A stretch of DNA of 64,000 nt. Origin: Vibrio zhugei (lineage in GTDB: Bacteria > Pseudomonadota > Gammaproteobacteria > Enterobacterales > Vibrionaceae). Below the pieces are notes generated by a model that saw only the letters and a program-made list of their open reading frames with translations, searched no databases and was not told the origin of the DNA. Positions 8,825-18,675 of this stretch are shown here, in pieces; position 1 is the stretch's first letter, and every line of letters starts with the position of its first letter. Both the position numbers and the translations under genes were made by a program. Where the stretch lies: assembly GCF_003716875.1 (NCBI RefSeq), contig NZ_CP033078.1, positions 1,612,001-1,676,000 on the forward strand, in the 5' to 3' direction.

Positions 8825-10612
8825 ATGGATAAGAAAAAACAACGTAGCTTAAACCAATGGTTAAAAGCGCAAAGCAAACTCGCCAAGCGCTGGTTAATGC
8901 TTGCCATCGGCCTTGGTGTCTTATCGAGTGTGTTTTTAGTGGGACAGGCCGCTCTCTTGGCCACCTTACTGCATGACTTGATCATCGACCACACAGACAA
9001 ATCGGAATTGATCCCCTACTTCTTGGGTCTTCTCGCCTTAATCGGCTTACGAGCATTATGCTCATGGGCGCGAGAAATCGCTGGATTCCGCTGTGGCGAA
9101 GAAATTCGTATTTATATCCGCCAACTCATCATGGATAAACTGCGTGAACTTGGCCCAGCCTACATTAAAGGCCAACCCGCGGGAACGTGGGCGGCGCTCA
9201 CGCTTGAGCAAGTAGAAAACATGCATGATTTCTTTGCTCGTTACCTGCCGCAAATGGCGTTATCGGTCATGATTCCAGTGGTGATATTGGTGGTTGTGTT
9301 CCCAGTCAACTGGGCCGCAGGCTTAATTTTCTTACTGACGGCTCCGCTCGTCCCCTTGTTTATGGCGCTCGTTGGCATGAAAGCGGCGGACGCTGGCCGT
9401 CGTAACTTTAAAGCTTTACGCCGATTATCTGGGCACTTTTACGATCGATTACAGTCGATGACAACGATCCGATTGTTTGATCGCGCCGATGCAGAAACAG
9501 AAGTCATGCGCGGGGCATCAGAAGTCTTCCGTAATCGCACGATGGATGTGTTACGTATCGCCTTTTTATCTTCAGCGGTATTGGAATTTTTCACGTCTAT
9601 CGCGATTGCGCTGACCGCTGTGTACTTTGGTTTTAGCTTTATCGACAAACTCGATTTTGGTTATTACGGTGCAGGCGTGACACTATTTTCTGGGATGTTC
9701 ATCCTGATTCTAGCACCGGAATTTTATCAACCGTTACGAGATTTAGGGACGTTTTATCACGCTAAACAGTTGGCGGTCGGTGCGGCAGAGAGCATCGTCG
9801 AGTTTTTAGAGGTTGATGTCAGTAAAGTCACCTCGGGCACTACGCCACTGGCTGATACCGATTCGGTTGAGATTGTCGCGACAGATTTAAAAGTCTTTAG
9901 TCCAGAAGGCGATGAATTGGTCGGTCCTATCTCATTTACGATTGGTAAAAACCATACCACAGCACTGGTTGGTCCAAGTGGCGCGGGTAAAACCAGTCTT
10001 ATTAACGCCATCTTAGGCTTCATGCCTTACGATGGTAGCTTAACCATCAATGGTATAGAGCTGAGCGATCTGGGTCATACCGATTGGCGGCGTTACATCA
10101 GTTGGGTCGGTCAAAATCCGCTATTACTGAACGGCACTATTCGTGACAACGTCACTATGGGCAAGCAAGTCAGTGACGAGCAGCTTGAAGCCGTACTAGA
10201 AAGCAGTTTTGCGGCGGAGTTCGTTCAGTATCATGGCCTCGATTATGCGATTACTGATCGCTCTGGGGGATTATCCGTAGGGCAAGCGCAACGGTTAGCA
10301 TTAGCCCGTGCCATGTTACAGCATGGTTCTTTCTGGCTATTGGATGAGCCCACGGCAAGCTTAGATGCTCGTAGTGAACAACTTGTGATGAAAGGATTAG
10401 AAACTCAAATCCAGAAAAATACCGCCTTGCTGGTCACCCACCAGCTATCACCGTTGAAAACCGTGGACCATATTCTTGTACTGGACAATGGTCGACTGGT
10501 ACAAAGCGGTGATTTTACAACATTAAGTCAACAAAAAGACGGGTTATTTGCGACCATGCTAGCCGCCAACCAAGCCCATCAAGAAGCCGATAAGGGGAAT
10601 CTCGATGCGTGA
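8825..10612 (+). CDS. cydD: Glutathione/L-cysteine ABC exporter subunit CydD
   Basis: Half of the heterodimeric CydDC exporter, which moves cysteine and glutathione to the periplasm and is needed to assemble cytochrome bd. The 595 residues form six membrane helices (about 20-330) and a C-terminal ATPase with Walker A GPSGAGKTS near 384, signature LSVGQAQR, Walker B/D-loop LLDEPTASLD and switch His VTHQLS. The last 8 bases overlap cydC, an obligate operon. The target oxidase genes cydA, cydB and cydX are at 58223-61081. Confidence 0.97.
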   Translation: MDKKKQRSLNQWLKAQSKLAKRWLMLAIGLGVLSSVFLVGQAALLATLLHDLIIDHTDKSELIPYFLGLLALIGLRALCSWAREIAGFRCGEEIRIYIRQLIMDKLRELGPAYIKGQPAGTWAALTLEQVENMHDFFARYLPQMALSVMIPVVILVVVFPVNWAAGLIFLLTAPLVPLFMALVGMKAADAGRRNFKALRRLSGHFYDRLQSMTTIRLFDRADAETEVMRGASEVFRNRTMDVLRIAFLSSAVLEFFTSIAIALTAVYFGFSFIDKLDFGYYGAGVTLFSGMFILILAPEFYQPLRDLGTFYHAKQLAVGAAESIVEFLEVDVSKVTSGTTPLADTDSVEIVATDLKVFSPEGDELVGPISFTIGKNHTTALVGPSGAGKTSLINAILGFMPYDGSLTINGIELSDLGHTDWRRYISWVGQNPLLLNGTIRDNVTMGKQVSDEQLEAVLESSFAAEFVQYHGLDYAITDRSGGLSVGQAQRLALARAMLQHGSFWLLDEPTASLDARSEQLVMKGLETQIQKNTALLVTHQLSPLKTVDHILVLDNGRLVQSGDFTTLSQQKDGLFATMLAANQAHQEADKGNLDA

Positions 10613-12326
10613 ACTACTGCCATACCTCAAATTGTATAAAAAACATTGGTTCGGCTTGTCTCTCGGGATGCTGCTCGGTTTTGCAACACTCGCGGCCTCA
10701 ATTGGCTTGTTAACCATTTCCGGTTGGTTTCTCTCCGCAGCCGCGGTAGCCGGACTGTCCGTTGCCAAAGAAACCTTCAATTTTATGCTTCCTAGTGGTT
10801 TTGTACGTGGCTTTGCCATGGGACGTACCGCGGGGCGCTGGGGCGAGCGCGTTGTCAGTCATAATGCCACTTTTAAGCTGTTAACCGACTTGCGTATTTT
10901 CTTCTTTCAAAAGCTCACGCCTTTGATCCCAGGTCGTATTTCTAACTTGCGAGACGCCGATATTCTCAACCGCGTTGTCGCCGACATTGATAGCATGGAT
11001 CATGTCTATCTTCGCTTAATTAGCCCAGTGGTTGTCGGCACCTTAGGCATCGCATCAATCACCGTACTGGTGTGCTGGTTTGATGAACGTCTCGGCTTGA
11101 TTTTAGGCGGTATTTTATTAGCGATCCTGCTGACTTGGCCGGTCATTTTTTACAAACTAGGTCAACGAAACGGTCAAGAGCTGACGCAAAACCGCGCTGA
11201 TTTTCGTATTACCATGCTGGATTGGTTAGAAGGATTTAGCGAGCTGACCTTGTTTGGTGCTGAAGCACGCTACCGTACAGCCATTAATGAAGCCCAAGAT
11301 AAACTCATTAATAACCAGCGCATTAACGCGCACATTGCCGGCTTGGCTCAAGCTTTATTGATGCTAGCCAATGGTTGGACCATGGTACTGATGTTGTGGT
11401 TATCTGCTGACGGTGTCGGGGGACAACCCCCTAGCCCACTCATCGCTTTGATTGTGTTTGCGACCATGGCAAGTGTGGAGTTATTGATGCCGATTGCAGG
11501 AGCATTCCAATACTTAAGCCAAACATTGTCTTCCGCGCGTCGCCTTAATGATGTCATTCTGGCGGAACCTGATGTTGTGTTCCCAAATCAGTCGGCCCCC
11601 CATTCTGGGGAGTTTTCCCTCGACTTTGATAATGTCACCTTCAGATATAATGCCGACGAACGTAAAGCGGTCAATCAGGTGTCGTTATCCATCCCGGCAC
11701 AACATAAAGTCGCGATCGTCGGGCAAACCGGGTCCGGCAAATCTACGTTAATGCAATTATTATCACGCTATTGGGATACACAAGATGGTGAGATTCGTAT
11801 CGCAGGAACGCCACTTAAACAATGGGCTGAAAGCGATTTACGAGCGGCTATCAGTGTCGTGAGTCAGCGGGTCGATATACTCAATGGCTCACTGCGTGAT
11901 AACTTAATTTTGGCGAAGCCTCAGGCCAGCGATGACGAATTACAGCGTATTTTGATCAATGTTGGTTTAGAGAAATTATTGGACGCGCCCGGGCTTGATG
12001 GCTGGGTGGGTGATGGCGGTCGTCAGCTATCCGGTGGCGAGAAACGCCGTATTGGGATCGCTCGCGCGATTTTACATGATGGACCTATTTTACTCCTCGA
12101 CGAACCCACTGAGGGCTTGGATAAGCAAACTGAGAAAAACATTCTTGCGCTATTCCAACAACACTTTGCTGGCAAAACAGTGGTCTTCATTACCCACCGT
12201 TTAGTCGATTTGGATCATATGGACAGCATTTGTTTAATTGAGGAAGGCGAAGTGGTGGAACATGGCAGCCATACTGAACTGATGGCGCAAGGCGGTCGTT
12301 ATTTCCAACTGAACCAAACCCTCTAA
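10605..12326 (+). CDS. cydC: Glutathione/L-cysteine ABC exporter subunit CydC
   Basis: Partner of CydD in the CydDC exporter. It has 573 residues: an N-terminal six-helix membrane domain (about 15-310) and an ATPase domain with Walker A GQTGSGKST near 373, signature LSGGEKRR, LLLDEPTEGLD and the H-loop ITHRLVDLDHMD. It overlaps cydD by 8 bases. CydC homologues bind haem; I cannot point to a specific ligand here. Confidence 0.97.
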   Translation: MRELLPYLKLYKKHWFGLSLGMLLGFATLAASIGLLTISGWFLSAAAVAGLSVAKETFNFMLPSGFVRGFAMGRTAGRWGERVVSHNATFKLLTDLRIFFFQKLTPLIPGRISNLRDADILNRVVADIDSMDHVYLRLISPVVVGTLGIASITVLVCWFDERLGLILGGILLAILLTWPVIFYKLGQRNGQELTQNRADFRITMLDWLEGFSELTLFGAEARYRTAINEAQDKLINNQRINAHIAGLAQALLMLANGWTMVLMLWLSADGVGGQPPSPLIALIVFATMASVELLMPIAGAFQYLSQTLSSARRLNDVILAEPDVVFPNQSAPHSGEFSLDFDNVTFRYNADERKAVNQVSLSIPAQHKVAIVGQTGSGKSTLMQLLSRYWDTQDGEIRIAGTPLKQWAESDLRAAISVVSQRVDILNGSLRDNLILAKPQASDDELQRILINVGLEKLLDAPGLDGWVGDGGRQLSGGEKRRIGIARAILHDGPILLLDEPTEGLDKQTEKNILALFQQHFAGKTVVFITHRLVDLDHMDSICLIEEGEVVEHGSHTELMAQGGRYFQLNQTL

Positions 12327-12332
12327 AGGCGG

Positions 12333-12374
12333 CAGAGGCGCCAGCTGCGTGCTTAGTATGCAGGTGGCGTCTCT
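12333..12374. repeat. Imperfect hairpin after cydC
   Basis: GAGGCGCCAGCTGC against GCAGGTGGCGTCTC (12 of 14 pairs), loop of about 13 bases, just after the cydC stop. It has no T-run, so it may be an RNA stabiliser upstream of the true terminator. Confidence 0.4.
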
Positions 12375-12420
12375 TCATATGGTGCGATCACCGCACTGTT
12401 CCTAAGCTTATTTGCACATA

Positions 12421-12455
12421 AAAAAATCCCGAGCCTAAGCTCGGGATTATTATTT
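12421..12455. terminator. Bidirectional terminator between cydC and rluB
   Basis: Stem AATCCCGAGC/GCTCGGGATT with loop CTAA, A-run on one side and T-rich on the other; it serves both convergent genes. Confidence 0.85.
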
Positions 12456-12474
12456 GTACCTCACCATCATACGA

Positions 12475-13491
12475 TTATTGGCGAGTACGACGCTGCTTTT
12501 TGCCCACTTGCGGCTTTCTCGGCGTACGTTTTGCTGGACGCTGGCCTGAGTCTTTACCGTCTGTCTGTGTCTTCGCGTTATTGGCTCGACCACGACCGCC
12601 GGCATCACTCGGCTTGCTGCCGCGCCCTTTACTCGGCGTCGTCACACGTTCTTCATGACGACGTACGGCGCGACGAATTTTTTGACTGCGCGAGCGCTCA
12701 CGTTTGCGAGAGGTATTGTCTTTTGATTGATCCAGCATCGTATTTGATTCCGGCGCAAGATCAACCAGTTCACGCAGATAGTTGACTTGCTTCAACGTCA
12801 ACTCCATCCACCCACCACGTGGCAGACTTTTCTCAAGGAAGATATCACCGTAACGCACACGCTTTAGACGGCTTACTGTGGTATCTTGCGATTCCCATAA
12901 ACGACGCACTTCGCGGTTACGGCCTTCGTTGATCACAACGTAAAACGTATGGTTTAAACCTTCACCACCGGTATAAACGATATCTTCAAAACGGGCCTTA
13001 CCGTCTTCAAGCTCGACACCCGTGACGAGGTTACGAACTTTATGTTCGTCAACGTCACCAAAAACACGCACCAAATATTCACGTTCAACTTGACGGCTTG
13101 GGTGCATCAATCGGTTTGCTAGTTCACCATCCGTTGTAAATAACAACAGACCTGATGTGTTCGCATCCAAACGACCAACAGAAATCCACCGTGAACCTCG
13201 AATTTTTGGTAAACGATCAAATACCGTGCGACGACCTTCTGGATCGTGGCGAGTACATAGCTCACCTTCTGGCTTGTAATACGCCAGAACTCGGCACACT
13301 TCTTCTTCATGCGGTTTGATTGACACAGTGTGACCATCAATACGCACAACAGCGTTATCATCTTCTAGGCGTTCACCCAGTGCAGCTACCTTGCCATTAA
13401 CACTGACACGACCTGCTCTAATAAGAGCTTCAAGCTCTCGACGAGAACCGTGCCCAGCACGTGCTAAAACCTTTTGTAACTTTTCGCTCAT
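12475..13491 (-). CDS. rluB: 23S rRNA pseudouridine synthase RluB
   Basis: Makes pseudouridine in 23S rRNA (position 2605 in E. coli). 338 residues: an N-terminal S4 RNA-binding domain (about 1-60), the RsuA/RluB catalytic core with [17 protein letters not shown] where Asp109 should be the nucleophile, and an Arg/Lys-rich disordered tail from about 250 to the end. Such basic tails are common in gammaproteobacterial RluB. Convergent with cydC. The catalytic domain would also fit RsuA/RluE paralogues; the long basic tail and neighbourhood favour RluB. Confidence 0.93.
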   Translation of the reverse strand: MSEKLQKVLARAGHGSRRELEALIRAGRVSVNGKVAALGERLEDDNAVVRIDGHTVSIKPHEEEVCRVLAYYKPEGELCTRHDPEGRRTVFDRLPKIRGSRWISVGRLDANTSGLLLFTTDGELANRLMHPSRQVEREYLVRVFGDVDEHKVRNLVTGVELEDGKARFEDIVYTGGEGLNHTFYVVINEGRNREVRRLWESQDTTVSRLKRVRYGDIFLEKSLPRGGWMELTLKQVNYLRELVDLAPESNTMLDQSKDNTSRKRERSRSQKIRRAVRRHEERVTTPSKGRGSKPSDAGGRGRANNAKTQTDGKDSGQRPAKRTPRKPQVGKKQRRTRQ

Positions 13492-13634
13492 CTATTTACC
13501 TATCTGTCGTCTTCTCAGACGTCAATTAACAAAATGCGATCCGACTCGACCGCGGCCGAGTAGTATCTCAAATCCGATAATAAAAAGCATCTCTTTTGTG
13601 TGTCAAATCCTCTGGCACACAGCATCGTTCACGC

Positions 13635-14255
13635 TCACTCAAATGGCGAGGTGTCACCGGAACCGTGACGTTCAATCACAATACTATCATCACTGAAATT
13701 GATCACCGTGGTAGGTTGTTCGCCAACAATGCCGCCATCAAGAATCACATCGACCGCGTGCTCAAGCTGCGCACGAATCTCTTCAGGATCAGACTCGGTG
13801 GTGTCTTTACCGGGTAAAATCAGCGATGTCGACATCAATGGCTCGCCTAAGGCTTCAAGTAACTCTAACGCAACGATATTATCTGGTACACGAATACCAA
13901 TGGTTTTACGCTTCGCGTTCATCAGACGACGAGGCACTTCTTTCGTACCTTTGAAAATAAAGGTATAAGGCCCCGGTGTATTGTTTTTCAATAAACGAAA
14001 GGCACTATTATCGACGCGTGCGTACAACGACAGCTCAGACAAATCACGACATAACAAAGTAAAGTTGTGTTTATCATCGAGACGACGAATCTGACAAATA
14101 CGCTCCAACGCGTTCTTGTTTTCTAACTGGCACCCTAGTGCATAGCCTGAATCGGTCGGATAGACGACCACTCCACCATTACGAATAATCGCGACCGCTT
14201 GGTTCATCAAGCGTGTCTGTGGCGTTTCAGGGTGAACATAAAAATACTGGCTCAT
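13635..14255 (-). CDS. yciO: YciO, Sua5/YrdC/YciO-family protein
   Basis: A 206-residue protein of the L-threonylcarbamoyladenylate-synthase fold. Visible are VVYPTDSGYALGC, the KR-type pocket IRRLDDKHNFTLLC, PGPYTFIF and RVPDN, and the C-terminal segment DVILDGGIVGEQPTTVINF. YciO is a paralogue of TsaC; whether it makes the tRNA t6A precursor in vivo is uncertain. Good ribosome site AAGGAAG before the ATG. It follows rnm by 9 bases, so the two are one operon reading away from trp. Confidence 0.9.
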   Translation of the reverse strand: MSQYFYVHPETPQTRLMNQAVAIIRNGGVVVYPTDSGYALGCQLENKNALERICQIRRLDDKHNFTLLCRDLSELSLYARVDNSAFRLLKNNTPGPYTFIFKGTKEVPRRLMNAKRKTIGIRVPDNIVALELLEALGEPLMSTSLILPGKDTTESDPEEIRAQLEHAVDVILDGGIVGEQPTTVINFSDDSIVIERHGSGDTSPFE

Positions 14256-14264
14256 GGCGCTTCC

Positions 14265-15131
14265 TTAATCATCCTGTTCTGACAATGTGGGGAAACACGA
14301 TGCTTCCCACGTTTCCCAAATGGGCGTTACTCCCTTCGGCAGCCATAAATTGCGTCCTAAATCCATCCACGGGGACGGGTAATGAAAGTCGCTGCCTTGA
14401 GAAGCTAATAGATTGTATTGTATCGCATAATCGCCAAGTATGCGCTTTTCTTGTGGCGCTTGTTGCGGCTGAGCCACTTCCATGGCATCGCCACCCGCGG
14501 CAGAAAAGGTTTCCAACATGCGTTTCACCCACTTGGTGGTCAATTGATATCGCGCCGGATGCGCCAATACCGCTTGCCCTCCTGCAGCGTGGATCGCTTC
14601 AATCGCATCAGACATCGTACACCAATTGGGTGGAACATAACCGGGATTATTGCGTGTCATATAGTTCTTAAAGACTTTCTGCATACTCTTGGCATATCCC
14701 TGATCAACCAACCATTTGGCAAAATGCGCGCGAGTGATTTCGGCCTCCCCCGCTAACGCTTGCACCTCTTCAAGAATACCTGGGCGAGTCACCTTCTCTA
14801 GGCGCTCTCCAATCAAAGCGGCTCGCGCTCGGCGGCGCTGCTTCTGCTCAGCAATTAACTGAGCTAACTGTGGGTTGGCCGGATCAATATTTAAGCCCAC
14901 GATGTGAATGTCTTTGTTTTGCCATACTGTGGAGATTTCAATCCCTGGGATCAAGGTCATCGAATACCCTTGTTGCTCGATATACGCTTGAGCGGGCTGT
15001 AAGGAATCCACAGAGTCATGATCTGTGATGGCCAATACGTCAATGTCAAACTCATGAGCGCGTTCGATCAAAGCATCGTAGGTAAAGCGACCATCCGATG
15101 CCGTCGTATGGCTATGTAGATCTATTTTCAT
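14265..15131 (-). CDS. rnm: 5'-3' exoribonuclease Rnm (RNase AM, YciV), PHP family
   Basis: PHP-domain hydrolase that in E. coli trims the 5' ends of rRNAs and degrades short RNAs. From the ATG at 15131 it has 288 residues and opens with [13 protein letters not shown], the first PHP metal motif; [21 protein letters not shown] and GSDFHYP give the other metal ligands. A longer reading from TTG at 15167 would run into the trp promoter and is not credible. It is divergent from trp: its start is 47 bases from the TrpR operator. Confidence 0.9.
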   Translation of the reverse strand: MKIDLHSHTTASDGRFTYDALIERAHEFDIDVLAITDHDSVDSLQPAQAYIEQQGYSMTLIPGIEISTVWQNKDIHIVGLNIDPANPQLAQLIAEQKQRRRARAALIGERLEKVTRPGILEEVQALAGEAEITRAHFAKWLVDQGYAKSMQKVFKNYMTRNNPGYVPPNWCTMSDAIEAIHAAGGQAVLAHPARYQLTTKWVKRMLETFSAAGGDAMEVAQPQQAPQEKRILGDYAIQYNLLASQGSDFHYPSPWMDLGRNLWLPKGVTPIWETWEASCFPTLSEQDD

Positions 15132-15160
15132 GATTATCTCATTTTTTGCCGATTTGGTGC

Positions 15161-15189
15161 TTGACAATTAACCCGCACACTAGTTAACT
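15161..15189 (+). promoter_or_regulatory. trp operon promoter
   Basis: Consensus -35 TTGACA (15161-15166), 17-base spacer, -10 TTAACT (15184-15189). The layout is the same as that of the E. coli trp promoter, with the -10 box inside the TrpR operator. Confidence 0.92.
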
Positions 15190-15192
15190 AGT
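15179..15192. promoter_or_regulatory. TrpR operator
   Basis: Perfect palindrome ACTAGTTAACTAGT covering the -10 box, identical to the core of the E. coli trp operator. Repressor bound here would block trp and could also affect the divergent rnm gene. Confidence 0.92.
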
Positions 15193-15225
15193 ACACAGAT
15201 ATGGCGTACACACTTAAGGACTATC

Positions 15226-15339
15226 ATGTTACAAGAATTTAACCCAACACATAAAGTGAAACCCGCAATGGCAACGAAACAATCCGTACGTTGGCAACGC
15301 TGGCCTATTATGTTTTGGGCTGAAGTGTACGCATCGTAA
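15226..15339 (+). CDS. trpL: trp operon leader peptide TrpL
   Basis: A 37-residue leader beginning MLQEFNPTHK, as vibrio TrpL does, with Trp codons at 23, 26 and 31 near the end. It has ribosome site TAAGGA 6 bases upstream. Ribosome stalling at the Trp codons would decide attenuation. The Trp codons are spaced (W-Q-R-W-P-I-M-F-W), not in tandem as in E. coli. Confidence 0.92.
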   Translation: MLQEFNPTHKVKPAMATKQSVRWQRWPIMFWAEVYAS

Positions 15340-15393
15340 CAACGGATTGCACACTGCATTATAGCCCGCCCAGCCAGCGGGCTTTTTATTTTT
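15280..15393 (+). promoter_or_regulatory. trp attenuator
   Basis: A pause-type hairpin can form between CAATCCGT (15280-15287) and ACGGATTG (15342-15349). The terminator stem AGCCCGC (15363-15369)/GCGGGCT (15377-15383) is followed by TTTTATTTTT. GGGCT at 15317-15321, in the Trp31 codon region, can pair with AGCCC of the terminator stem as a possible antiterminator; that pairing is inferred. Confidence 0.85.
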
Positions 15394-15467
15394 ACTCTCA
15401 TTCGGGCGACATTCCATTTTATCGAGCCCCACTTTTCAAAGAATACAGTGATGAATAAGGAGGTCTT

Positions 15468-17036
15468 GTGAAAAAGACCATAGCTATCCAACAAAGCGTT
15501 TCTCTCGAAGTCATGACACAGGTATTGACTTATACGCGTAATCCCACAACGCTCTTTCATACGCTCTGCGCTGATCATTCTGACTGTTTACTCCTAGAAT
15601 CAGCGGAAATCCACTCGAAGCAAGATTTAAAAAGCCTGTTGATTATCGATAGCGCATTACGCATTACGTGTCATGGCAATACCGTCACACTGCAAGCGCT
15701 TACCGAGAATGGACAGCGTTTATTGAATACTATTGAACACAATATTCCATCAGCAGTGACCCATGAACGTTCCTCAATCACTCATCTGCTCCTCAGCTTT
15801 ACTGAGTCGGATGAGTCATTGGATGAGGATAGCCGTTTACGTCAACATTCCACCTTTGATGCGTTACGACTTGTGCAACAGACGGTCAATACGGATAATC
15901 ATGACCCTTTTGCTCTGTTTATCGGCGGGCTGTTTGCCTACGACCTCGCAGCAAACTTTGAGCAGGTAGGCGATGTGGCCGATACGACGCAATGTCCAGA
16001 TTATGTTTTTTATGTCGCTGAAACCTTGATGGTCATTGACCACCAAAAACAAACCTCTTACCTGCAAGGCGCTGTATTTAATAGCCAAGACACTGCCTGC
16101 TCAGCGATGCAACAACGTCTTGAGGATATTAAGCAAACCATTTCTGAGCCGTTGGCCTCGGTCGTCGCCCAACCGCTTGTTCACTGTGAACTCACGACCA
16201 ACATCAGTGATCGCGGTTTCTGTGACATTGTGGAATCACTGAAGCACTCGATTGTGCAAGGGGATATTTTTCAGGTCGTGCCATCACGTCGATTCACTCT
16301 TCCTTGCCCTTCCCCCCTAGCAGCTTATGAACAGCTCAAAATCAATAACCCCAGTCCTTACATGTTCTATATGCAGGATGAAAAGTTCACTTTATTCGGG
16401 GCATCACCGGAAAGTGCGTTGAAATATTCGCACATGACGAATCAAGTGGAAATATATCCCATCGCGGGTACTCGACGTCGAGGTAAGCATGCTGATGGCA
16501 GTATCGACCCTGATTTGGACAGTCGTATTGAATTGGAGCTGCGTACCGATAAAAAAGAAACGGCAGAGCACATGATGCTCGTCGATTTGGCGCGCAATGA
16601 TGTGGCACGTATTTCAAAAGCAGGGACTCGATATGTGGCCGATTTACTGAAAGTGGATCGCTACAGTCATGTCATGCACTTGGTGTCCCGTGTTGTGGGG
16701 CAACTGCGCGACGATCTCGATGCACTGCATGCCTATCAAGCCAGCATGAACATGGGGACCCTAACAGGCGCACCGAAAATTCGTGCGATGCAATTAATTC
16801 GAGACGTAGAACAAGAGCGCCGTGGTAGCTACGGTGGCGCGGTGGGCTATCTCACAGGGCAAGGAGAAATGGATACCTGCATTGTTATTCGTTCGGCTTA
16901 TGTACAAAACGGCATTGCCTCAGTTCAAGCGGGCGCGGGGGTGGTTTACGACTCAGACCCACAATCAGAAGCCGATGAAACTCGCACAAAAGCTCAAGCC
17001 GTGATCACGGCCATTCAGCAAGCGCATCAAGCATAA
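15468..17036 (+). CDS. trpE: Anthranilate synthase component I
   Basis: Converts chorismate to anthranilate with ammonia from TrpG. 522 residues, starting at GTG 15468 with a strong TAAGGAG site. LLLESA at 41-46 is the tryptophan feedback site. The catalytic half carries GDIFQVVPSRRF, NPSPYMFYM, PIAGTRRRG, RIELELRTDKKE and GAPKIRAM. First structural gene, 12 bases before trpG. Confidence 0.97.
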   Translation: MKKTIAIQQSVSLEVMTQVLTYTRNPTTLFHTLCADHSDCLLLESAEIHSKQDLKSLLIIDSALRITCHGNTVTLQALTENGQRLLNTIEHNIPSAVTHERSSITHLLLSFTESDESLDEDSRLRQHSTFDALRLVQQTVNTDNHDPFALFIGGLFAYDLAANFEQVGDVADTTQCPDYVFYVAETLMVIDHQKQTSYLQGAVFNSQDTACSAMQQRLEDIKQTISEPLASVVAQPLVHCELTTNISDRGFCDIVESLKHSIVQGDIFQVVPSRRFTLPCPSPLAAYEQLKINNPSPYMFYMQDEKFTLFGASPESALKYSHMTNQVEIYPIAGTRRRGKHADGSIDPDLDSRIELELRTDKKETAEHMMLVDLARNDVARISKAGTRYVADLLKVDRYSHVMHLVSRVVGQLRDDLDALHAYQASMNMGTLTGAPKIRAMQLIRDVEQERRGSYGGAVGYLTGQGEMDTCIVIRSAYVQNGIASVQAGAGVVYDSDPQSEADETRTKAQAVITAIQQAHQA

Positions 17037-17048
17037 GGACGGTCTCCC

Positions 17049-17651
17049 ATGGCAAATATTATTTTTATCGATAATTTCGACTCATTTACCTATAACCTCG
17101 TTGACCAGTTCCGTGCATTAGGTCATGAAGTCCATATTTACCGAAATACGGTCTCCATTGAACACATAGAAGCAATGATCAAAAACACCGAGCAGCCTTT
17201 GCTTGTGTTGTCTCCTGGACCGGGAACGCCAGCGGCGGCTGGTAATATGCCAGCGCTGATCCAATATTTTAAAGGGCAAGTGCCCATCTTAGGCATCTGC
17301 TTGGGTCATCAAGCCATTGTCGAAGCCTATGGTGGACACGTGGGTAATGCCGACGCGATCGTTCACGGCAAAGTGTCACACATTACTCATCAAGGACATG
17401 CGCTTTTTACTGGGTTGCCATCCCCTTTGGCTGTGGCTCGTTATCATTCTTTGGTCGCCACATCGGTTTCCAACGATTTATCAGTGTTAGCTTGCGTGGA
17501 CGATATGGTCATGGCGGTCTGTCACGAAGAGCATAAAGTGTGCGGTTTCCAGTTCCATCCTGAGTCCATTATGACCACTCAAGGTGCACAGCTATTAGAA
17601 AACGCAATAACGTGGACATTGCCATCTCACTCCACACCGATATCCGCTTAG
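17049..17651 (+). CDS. trpG: Anthranilate synthase component II, glutamine amidotransferase
   Basis: Class I glutamine amidotransferase supplying ammonia to TrpE. 200 residues with SPGPGTP, the nucleophile loop GICLGHQ (Cys84) and the FHPES His-Glu pair near the end. Unlike E. coli, where this domain is fused to TrpD, it is a separate gene; vibrios generally have this form. Its stop is 23 bases before trpD. Confidence 0.97.
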   Translation: MANIIFIDNFDSFTYNLVDQFRALGHEVHIYRNTVSIEHIEAMIKNTEQPLLVLSPGPGTPAAAGNMPALIQYFKGQVPILGICLGHQAIVEAYGGHVGNADAIVHGKVSHITHQGHALFTGLPSPLAVARYHSLVATSVSNDLSVLACVDDMVMAVCHEEHKVCGFQFHPESIMTTQGAQLLENAITWTLPSHSTPISA

Positions 17652-17674
17652 TGCTTATTCAAGGAACGACGATC

Positions 17675-18673
17675 ATGCAAAAGATTATTGAAAAATTATA
17701 CCAACAACACTCGCTAAGCGAATTGGAAAGCCAACACTTATTTGATCATATTATTCGTGGCGAACTTGATGCGATCAGTATGAGTGCCGCACTTACCGCA
17801 TTAAAAATTAAAGGGGAAACCCCGAGTGAAATTGCAGGCGCAGCCAAAGCATTGCAAAAAAACGCCAGTGCATTTCCTCGTCCCGATTATGACTTTGCTG
17901 ACATTGTGGGCACTGGTGGCGATGGTGCGAATACCATCAATATTTCAACGACCTCTGCGTTTGTCGCAGCGGCTTGTGGAGTGAAGGTCGCCAAGCACGG
18001 TAACCGCAGCGTCTCAAGTCGTTCTGGTTCCTCCGATTTATTGGAAGCCTTTGGCATTAACTTAACCATGCCGGCCGAAGAAAGCCGTCGTGCTCTGGAT
18101 GAGCTTGGCGTGGCGTTTTTATTTGCACCGCAATATCACGGGGGGGTCCGTCATGCCGTGCCTGTGCGCCAAGCATTGAAAACCCGCACGATTTTTAACA
18201 TTCTGGGCCCTTTGATTAATCCAGCACGCCCCAACATTGAATTAATGGGCGTGTATAGCCAAACCTTGATTCGCCCTATTGCCGAAACCATGGTACAAAT
18301 GGGGATGAAACGTGCTGCAGTCGTTCATGGTGCCGGCCTCGACGAAGTTGCAATACATGGCACGACGCATGTCGCAGAAATTCGTGAAGGCCGCATCGAA
18401 GAATATACATTAGAGCCAGAAGATTTTGGTTTGCCGCGCTATAACCTGGAAGATATCCAAGGTGGTAGCCCAGAAGAGAATCAAATATTGAGCCGCGATA
18501 TTTTAACAGGTCAAGGCAAACCTGCTCACAATGCCGCCGTGGTGGCGAATGTGGCTCTACTGCTGAAACTCTTCGGCCATGAAGATCTGCAACAAAACGT
18601 ACGCCAAGCTCAGGATGTCATGGCGTCTGGCGAAGCGTATCAATTGTTACAACAACTGGCACAGCGAGGCTAA
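17675..18673 (+). CDS. trpD: Anthranilate phosphoribosyltransferase
   Basis: Joins anthranilate to PRPP. From the ATG at 17675 (AAGGA upstream) it has 332 residues. An upstream in-frame Met at 17612 lies inside trpG and is not used. Motifs: GTGGDGANTINIST (PRPP loop), KHGNRSVSSRSGSSDLLEA and NPARP. The catalytic domain is stand-alone, without the TrpG fusion of E. coli. Confidence 0.97.
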   Translation: MQKIIEKLYQQHSLSELESQHLFDHIIRGELDAISMSAALTALKIKGETPSEIAGAAKALQKNASAFPRPDYDFADIVGTGGDGANTINISTTSAFVAAACGVKVAKHGNRSVSSRSGSSDLLEAFGINLTMPAEESRRALDELGVAFLFAPQYHGGVRHAVPVRQALKTRTIFNILGPLINPARPNIELMGVYSQTLIRPIAETMVQMGMKRAAVVHGAGLDEVAIHGTTHVAEIREGRIEEYTLEPEDFGLPRYNLEDIQGGSPEENQILSRDILTGQGKPAHNAAVVANVALLLKLFGHEDLQQNVRQAQDVMASGEAYQLLQQLAQRG

Positions 18674-18675
18674 TT

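Noticed and set aside
15180..15578. 132-residue minus-strand frame over the trp leader and trpE start
   Set aside because: It covers the attenuator and trpL in antisense; the plus-strand features explain the region fully.
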